Below, in pieces: positions 39,864-44,006 of a stretch of 44,006 nucleotides of DNA. The position numbers and the translations under genes are program-made. Numbering within the stretch: the stretch's first letter is position 1; each line of letters starts with the position of its first letter. Under the pieces are notes generated by a model, which worked only from the letters and a program-made list of their open reading frames with translations, made no database searches and was not told the DNA's origin. The DNA comes from Elusimicrobiota bacterium (GTDB lineage Bacteria; Elusimicrobiota; Elusimicrobia; UBA1565; UBA9628), in NCBI GenBank assembly GCA_028871595.1, contig JAGWMT010000002.1:1-44006 (forward strand), written 5' to 3'.

Positions 39864-42695
39864 TTACTTCTTCAGCGCGTCGGCCATGTCGGACAGCTTC
39901 TCGATGCGCACGGTGGTGTCGGGGTGCGTGACGAAGAGGTCGAACAGGAAGTCGTCGCCCTTCCCGACCACGGCCGAGGTGAACGCGTCCAATTTCGGCA
40001 GGGCGCCGGCCTGGGCCGCCTGGGCCACCGGGTTGACGGTCATCATGTGCGACAGCGCGATGACCCGGGGCAGGGACTCTCCCGGGATCACGAAGCCGGT
40101 CTTCGGCCGCCACGTGGTGAGCAGGCCCAGCGCCAGCGCCAAGGACTGCGGGTCCTCGCTGAGCAGGGCGCCGTCCTCGTCGGCCATGCCCTCGTTGTTG
40201 CGCGACGAGGCCATCTGCACGATCTGGACCATGACCGGAACCCACAGCGCCGCGAATAATTTGATCAGCGCGGGCAGGGACTTCACCGCGACGCCCACGG
40301 AGATCGGGTCCACGATCAAGGTCTTGCTGCCGCCCTCGCCGTTCTCGGGCTCTCCCTTCACGTTCGGCTCGCCCTCGGGCGCGCGGCGGCCCAACAGGCG
40401 GTCGAAGGCCTTCTTCAGGACCACCTGGGCGTGACCGACCGCCCACATCACGCCGTAGGACGCGAAGGCGATGGACGACGACACCGCGCCGGCGATCGCT
40501 CCGGACAGCATGTGCCGGTCCATCACGTGCGAGAACTCGTGGCCCAGGACGCCGGTGAGCATGCGCACGCCCAGCGCCTTGAGCTCCACGCGGTCGGCCT
40601 TCAGCACGGCGGCCTGGATCTCCGCGGGCGTGGACTGAGCCGTCACGCCCGTGACGGAACCGGAGACGGCCAAACGGAACACCTTGAAGGACTTCGTGCG
40701 CGGGTCCACGTTGGCCATCAGCCGCGCGACGCCGTCGCGGACGTTCTCCGGGTCCAAGGTCATTTCCTTGATTCCCGCGGTCACGCCGACGAGGGCGTGG
40801 AACGGACTGCGCCCGGTCGCGTACGCGTTGGGAAGCGGGAGCGGGTCGTTGACCATCTCCGGCATGGGGATTTCCTTCTTCCCCGCCGCGCGGCGCTTGG
40901 CGTTGATCTTGTCGCGCAGTCCGTGCATGATGGCGAAGAACTCGGGATCGTGCTCGGCGTCGGCGGGCTTGTCCTTCATGACCAGCTTGATGATGTTGGT
41001 GGCGAACCAGAACGGCACCGCGGCCATGAGGACGGCCGGGATCGCGCTGGTCAACAGGCTGTGGAAGCCGAACACGGCGAAGCCCATCATGGCGCCGATG
41101 CCGGCCATGGCGGCGATGATTCCGAACGTCTTCCCCCAATAGTGGTACTGGGGCCACGCGGCCGGCTTGGACGACGCGGACTCGTCGGCCAGGGGCGCGG
41201 TCAACGTGGACGGGGCGGGATTTCCCTTCGGCAGGAACCGGGTCAGCAGGCGCTCGCTCCAGACGGCGGCGCGCTCGCCGGAGAAGGCGATGACCAGGAA
41301 GGTCAGCGGGCTGGCGAAGCCGGTCGCCGCGGTGAAGGCCAGGAGCCCCAGATACACGACGTCGAAGCTGGCGGCCTTATTGAGGACGTTCTTCCACAAA
41401 GGCAGGGACTTGTCCCAGGCGGACGGCGAGCGCATGCCCAGAAGGTTCCACGCCAGGAAAGCCAGGTTCGCGTGCACCGCGGAATAGCCGGTCAGCAGGG
41501 CGAAGGTCACGCCGATCATCACCCACTGGAAGGACGGGAAGCGCATCTTCTGGATGGAGCCCGGCACCGCGAACGGTCGGCCGGATTCCGCGGAGCGGAT
41601 CAAGCTGCCCAAGAAGAACGCGATCGTCGTCATCGCCGGCAGGGCGGCGATGCCCAGCAGGGGCGCGACGGCCAGGCCGCCGACGGCGGCGGCGCCGACC
41701 GCCAAGGGCGTCAGTCCCAGAGCCCCCCAGACCATCACCGAATTCAGGAACGGGGCCCCGCGCACGGCCAAGCCCGCGGCCAGGCCCGCGGCCGGAAGGG
41801 CGGCGTTCAGCAGGCCCGCGCTGGTGAGGGTGACGGCCAGGCTGGGCGCCGCGACGACCAGCGCTCCCACGTACAGCCCCAAAGCCGCGTCGAGCATGAC
41901 CTTGACCTTGCTCAGGCGCGGGGAATCGCGCAGGCCCAGGCGGTAGCGCGCGTACAAGGCCGCGGGGAACAGGAGCACGCCGGAGCTGACGGCCCACACC
42001 GCGGCGACCGGCACCACGGCGAACAGGGCGGGCGCGAAGGCCACGGCGGCGGCGTTGAGGCCGATCGCGGCCGCGGCGGCCGCGCCCACGGTGGCGACGG
42101 ACTTCAGCGCTCCCAGGATGCGGGAGCGGCGCGGGGTCCGGGGCGAGTTCGGCGCGGCGGGGACGCCGGAGCGGGAGTCGGCGCCGCGGGCGGAGGCCGG
42201 CTCCAGACCCGACGCGGCGACCGCGCGCCCGAACGAGAGGGCCGGGGCGGCGTCGTCCGACACGGAGCGGCGGGAGCCGCCGGTGAAGAGATTTTCCAGC
42301 GCCGTCTCCGGCGCGACGTCGGGCGCGGCGAGCGCGCGGCCGGTCCGGGACAGGACGGCGCGAGCGCCGATGTTTCGCGACGGCGCGGCCGGCGCGGCCA
42401 CGGCCGCGGCGCGGGAAAGGGCGGGAGCGGATAGGGGCGCGACGGCCGTCGGCAGGAACGCCGACGCGGCGGCGGCCGGGAGGGACGACGACAACGTCGA
42501 CGTCAGCGCGGAACTTCCAAGCGCCGGCAACTGGATCGCGGATCCCATGCGGGCGGCGCCGGCCTGGGCGCCGGCGGAGGCGCCGGGGCCGAACGACGCG
42601 GAACGCGCCGCCTCGGCGAACTGCGCCCACGCGGCGGGCGGGGGCGTCAGGAGGATCAGGGAAAGCGAGACCAGGCCGGAGAGAAATCGTTTCAT
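39864..42695 (-). CDS. Large M48 (HtpX-like) membrane metalloprotease with long Ala-rich N-terminus
   Basis: 943 residues from the ATG at 42695, which starts a signal peptide (SLILLTPPPAAWAQ). Residues 30-190 are Ala/Pro/Ser-rich; 195-590 hold many hydrophobic membrane segments. The C-terminal third is an M48 peptidase: PNAYATGRSPFHALVGVTAGI, GVLGHEFSHVMDRH with His719, Glu720 and His723, the third ligand Glu835 in SSRNNEGMADEDGALL, and FVTHPDTTVRIEKL near the end. HtpX proteins are about 290 residues, so this is over three times longer. The peptidase should degrade or process membrane proteins. Its leader closely resembles that of the M50-S8 protein. Own -10 element and terminator, so a single-gene unit. 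Confidence 0.92.
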   Translation of the reverse strand: MKRFLSGLVSLSLILLTPPPAAWAQFAEAARSASFGPGASAGAQAGAARMGSAIQLPALGSSALTSTLSSSLPAAAASAFLPTAVAPLSAPALSRAAAVAAPAAPSRNIGARAVLSRTGRALAAPDVAPETALENLFTGGSRRSVSDDAAPALSFGRAVAASGLEPASARGADSRSGVPAAPNSPRTPRRSRILGALKSVATVGAAAAAAIGLNAAAVAFAPALFAVVPVAAVWAVSSGVLLFPAALYARYRLGLRDSPRLSKVKVMLDAALGLYVGALVVAAPSLAVTLTSAGLLNAALPAAGLAAGLAVRGAPFLNSVMVWGALGLTPLAVGAAAVGGLAVAPLLGIAALPAMTTIAFFLGSLIRSAESGRPFAVPGSIQKMRFPSFQWVMIGVTFALLTGYSAVHANLAFLAWNLLGMRSPSAWDKSLPLWKNVLNKAASFDVVYLGLLAFTAATGFASPLTFLVIAFSGERAAVWSERLLTRFLPKGNPAPSTLTAPLADESASSKPAAWPQYHYWGKTFGIIAAMAGIGAMMGFAVFGFHSLLTSAIPAVLMAAVPFWFATNIIKLVMKDKPADAEHDPEFFAIMHGLRDKINAKRRAAGKKEIPMPEMVNDPLPLPNAYATGRSPFHALVGVTAGIKEMTLDPENVRDGVARLMANVDPRTKSFKVFRLAVSGSVTGVTAQSTPAEIQAAVLKADRVELKALGVRMLTGVLGHEFSHVMDRHMLSGAIAGAVSSSIAFASYGVMWAVGHAQVVLKKAFDRLLGRRAPEGEPNVKGEPENGEGGSKTLIVDPISVGVAVKSLPALIKLFAALWVPVMVQIVQMASSRNNEGMADEDGALLSEDPQSLALALGLLTTWRPKTGFVIPGESLPRVIALSHMMTVNPVAQAAQAGALPKLDAFTSAVVGKGDDFLFDLFVTHPDTTVRIEKLSDMADALKK

Positions 42696-42701
42696 GGCCG
42701 G

Positions 42702-42707
42702 AGAATA
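42702..42707 (-). promoter_or_regulatory. -10-like element of the M48 protease gene
   Basis: TATTCT on the minus strand, 6 bases before the ATG at 42695. There is no ribosome binding site and only a poor -35. Same arrangement as the double-protease gene. Confidence 0.45.
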
Positions 42708-42758
42708 CAAACCCCTCACGCGCCGTCGGAGGAGGCCAAGGTCCCAAGGCGCCGCGGT

Positions 42759-42783
42759 CAAAAGGCCCCTCGGGGAGTGGGCC
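42759..42783 (-). terminator. Weak terminator after the unknown protein gene
   Basis: A short GGCCC/GGGCC stem with a roughly 10-base loop followed by TTTT on the minus strand, 14 bases after the stop at 42797. Confidence 0.3.
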
Positions 42784-42796
42784 GAAGGGCGCAGCC

Positions 42797-43417
42797 CTAG
42801 GGGTGCAGCGCCTGGAAGGCGTCCAAGATCTCGGGCAAGGTCTTGCGCGGGGTGTCGTACCGGCAGAACAACTGCTCGTCGGTCTCGGCCATGCGCTTGG
42901 CGGAGCGCTTCGCGTGGGAGGCGTCCAGCTTCGCGACGAACAGGACCATGGGGCCGAAATAGAATTTCAGCGCCCGCCGCGTCAGCTCGTCCCTCCACCA
43001 CGCCGGGGTCGCGGCCAGAATGGAGAACTCGCGTCCATCTTTGAGCACGACCTCCACCACCCCGCAGCCGCCCGCGACCTTGTCGGTGGCCGTCATGCCC
43101 ACGCCGATCTTGGACGGCGCCCCGGGAGCGGCGCGGTAGTACCGCAGCCAGTAGCCTCCCAGATCGCCGGCCATGGCCTCGACGGCGGCGCGAACGGTCG
43201 CCTCGTCCAGGCGGCCGACGTACAGCACCGGCTCGGCGAACCAATGGTCCAGCTTCCCGTTCTTCATCCAGACCGCGGGGCGGTCGTAGGTGGCCGCGAC
43301 GAAGGTGGACTCGCGCCCCCCCTCCAGGCCCACGCGCACCCGCGCCTCGCCCGCCGCGGGATCGGCGCGGGCGAGCGAGTCGAGGAAGTCGATGAAGGCG
43401 ATCTTGGGACCGGGCAT
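42797..43417 (-). CDS. Unknown protein with two diverged copies of one domain
   Basis: 206 residues from the ATG at 43417. I do not recognise the family. The protein is built from two similar halves. RVRVGLEGGRESTFVAATYDR, then FAEPVLYVGRLDEATVRAAVEAMAGD, aligns with VVEVVLKDGREFSILAATPAW, then YFGPMVLFVAKLDASHAKRSAKRMAET; the shared core is GRE, AAT, P-V-L-(YF)-V-(GA)-(RK)-LD and A-(VK)-x-AMA. There is no signal peptide or membrane segment, so it is probably cytoplasmic. Upstream, TATAAT lies 7 bases before the ATG, again with no ribosome binding site. It is divergent from the peroxiredoxin gene and follows no operon. Confidence 0.78.
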   Translation of the reverse strand: MPGPKIAFIDFLDSLARADPAAGEARVRVGLEGGRESTFVAATYDRPAVWMKNGKLDHWFAEPVLYVGRLDEATVRAAVEAMAGDLGGYWLRYYRAAPGAPSKIGVGMTATDKVAGGCGVVEVVLKDGREFSILAATPAWWRDELTRRALKFYFGPMVLFVAKLDASHAKRSAKRMAETDEQLFCRYDTPRKTLPEILDAFQALHP

Positions 43418-43424
43418 TGGTCGA

Positions 43425-43430
43425 ATTATA
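43425..43430 (-). promoter_or_regulatory. Consensus -10 of the unknown protein gene
   Basis: TATAAT on the minus strand, 7 bases before the ATG at 43417. Suggests a leaderless transcript. Confidence 0.5.
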
Positions 43431-43446
43431 GCGTATCCGAATGATT

Positions 43447-43452
43447 TACAAT
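43447..43452 (+). promoter_or_regulatory. Possible -10 of the peroxiredoxin gene
   Basis: TACAAT on the plus strand, 27 bases before the ATG at 43480. The gene also has a strong AAGGAGAG ribosome binding site. No good -35 is seen. Confidence 0.35.
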
Positions 43453-43479
43453 GGACCGTACGCCGTTCCAAGGAGAGCC

Positions 43480-44006
43480 ATGAACACTCGAGCGACCGCC
43501 GTCATCGTCACCGTTTTTCTGGGAAGCCTGTTGGGAGCCGCGCCCGCGCGCGCCGCGCTGAAGGTCGGCGACAAGGCCCCCGACGTCAGCGCCCCGCTGA
43601 GCGATGGGACCACGTTCCATCTCGGCGCGTGGCTGAACCGCGCCCCGCTGGTCCTCTATTTCTACCCCAAGAACAACACGCCGGGCTGCACGAAGGAAGC
43701 CTGCGGCCTGCGCGACGATTTCCCCGCGTTCCAGGGCCTGAAGGCCACGGTGATCGGCATCAGCTACGACAGCGTGGCCTCGCACCGGAAGTTCATCAAG
43801 AAGTACAAGCTGCCCTTCCTGCTGGCGTCGGACTCCGACAAGAAGGTGTCCAAGGCCTTCGGCGTGGACGGTCTGATGTTCGCCCACCGCGCGACCTTCG
43901 TGATCGGCCGCGACGGGACCATCCTCTACGTCAATCCCGCGGTGGATCCCAAGACCCACAGCAAGGAGCTGCAGGAAGTCCTCGCCAAGCTCGCCAAACC
44001 CGCGCC
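43480..44006 (+). CDS. bcp: Exported Bcp/PrxQ-type peroxiredoxin (3' partial)
   Basis: The first 175 residues are in the window; the frame runs off the right edge without a stop. A signal peptide (VIVTVFLGSLLGAAPARA) precedes an AhpC/TSA thioredoxin fold: LKVGDKAPDVSAPLSDG, then YFYPKNNTPGCTKEACGLRDDF with the peroxidatic Cys70 and the resolving Cys75 five residues later, the PrxQ arrangement. VIGISYDSVASHRKFIKKYKLPFLLASD and RATFVIGRDGTILYV follow. It reduces hydroperoxides using thiols. Export is unusual for Bcp, which is mostly cytoplasmic. AAGGAGAG lies just before the ATG. Almost the whole domain is present, so few residues are likely missing. Confidence 0.93.
   Translation, partial: MNTRATAVIVTVFLGSLLGAAPARAALKVGDKAPDVSAPLSDGTTFHLGAWLNRAPLVLYFYPKNNTPGCTKEACGLRDDFPAFQGLKATVIGISYDSVASHRKFIKKYKLPFLLASDSDKKVSKAFGVDGLMFAHRATFVIGRDGTILYVNPAVDPKTHSKELQEVLAKLAKPA

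Noticed and set aside
40431..42434. Long open frame (about 667 codons) on the plus strand
   Set aside because: Antisense to the M48 protease gene, with a His/Arg/Gly/Gln-rich low-complexity product.
42696..43244. Extension of the M48 protease frame upstream of 42695
   Set aside because: It would place Arg-rich sequence before a clear signal peptide and run across the neighbouring gene and the -10 element.

Overview
The window is GC-rich, gene-dense chromosomal DNA from a diderm bacterium. An LptD-like outer-membrane protein, dTDP-sugar and UDP-sugar enzymes, MurA, lipoprotein and Sec-type signal peptides, and small barrel-like proteins ending in Phe all point to an LPS-type outer membrane. 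The very Ala-rich N-terminal regions behind leaders of the type LSLxLLxP..AWAQ, the gene mixture and the base composition resemble Elusimicrobiota. That assignment is inference from protein style, since no rRNA or other marker of that kind is present. No tRNA, rRNA or CRISPR array was seen, and no stretch over 300 bases lacks a gene.

Layout. 1-1682: end of a duplicated multi-pass membrane protein. 1795-2169: a lower-GC DUF4440 gene. 2288-6482: a five-gene chain coupled by start/stop overlaps (two GNAT acetyltransferases, an AgmX/PglI-like TonB-C protein, a DUF2079 membrane protein, a lysine-6-dehydrogenase-like enzyme). 6424-7604 (minus): two small membrane proteins. 7666-10023 (plus): a cyclophilin lipoprotein and a secreted GH15 glucoamylase. 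10001-15499 (minus): M32 carboxypeptidase, cyclophilin, tdk, rfbB and a UDP-sugar epimerase, interrupted by a RAYT transposase element with 32-bp inverted ends. 15635-23611 (minus): lptD, a ROK kinase, folC, murA, prmC, prfA and rpmE, with an 82-bp non-autonomous relative of the RAYT element abutting the prfA start. 23775-25373 (plus): a secreted phospholipase-D-family protein. 25378-32856 (minus): trxA-polA-rhomboid-coaE-rho-M23-hydrolase, almost all overlapping by 4 bases and led by a near-consensus promoter. 32931-35829 (minus): a secreted caspase-like protein and two tandem barrel-like paralogues. 35952-42695 (minus): a stand-alone receiver domain, a very large M50 plus S8 double protease and a large M48 protease. 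42797-44006: an unknown internally duplicated protein and, divergently, an exported Bcp-type peroxiredoxin running off the end.

Themes. Most genes sit in tightly coupled minus-strand operons mixing housekeeping and envelope functions (tdk with rfbB; murA, folC, ROK kinase and lptD; polA, coaE and rho with M23 and rhomboid). The right third is rich in envelope-associated proteases of unrelated families: rhomboid, M23, C14, M50-S8 and M48. The most unusual protein is the 1103-residue polypeptide that joins an intramembrane-type zinc protease to a subtilisin with complete catalytic motifs in both, followed one base later by a receiver-domain gene. Several genes have a -10-like hexamer only 6 to 9 bases before the start codon, suggesting leaderless transcripts next to genes with ordinary Shine-Dalgarno sites.
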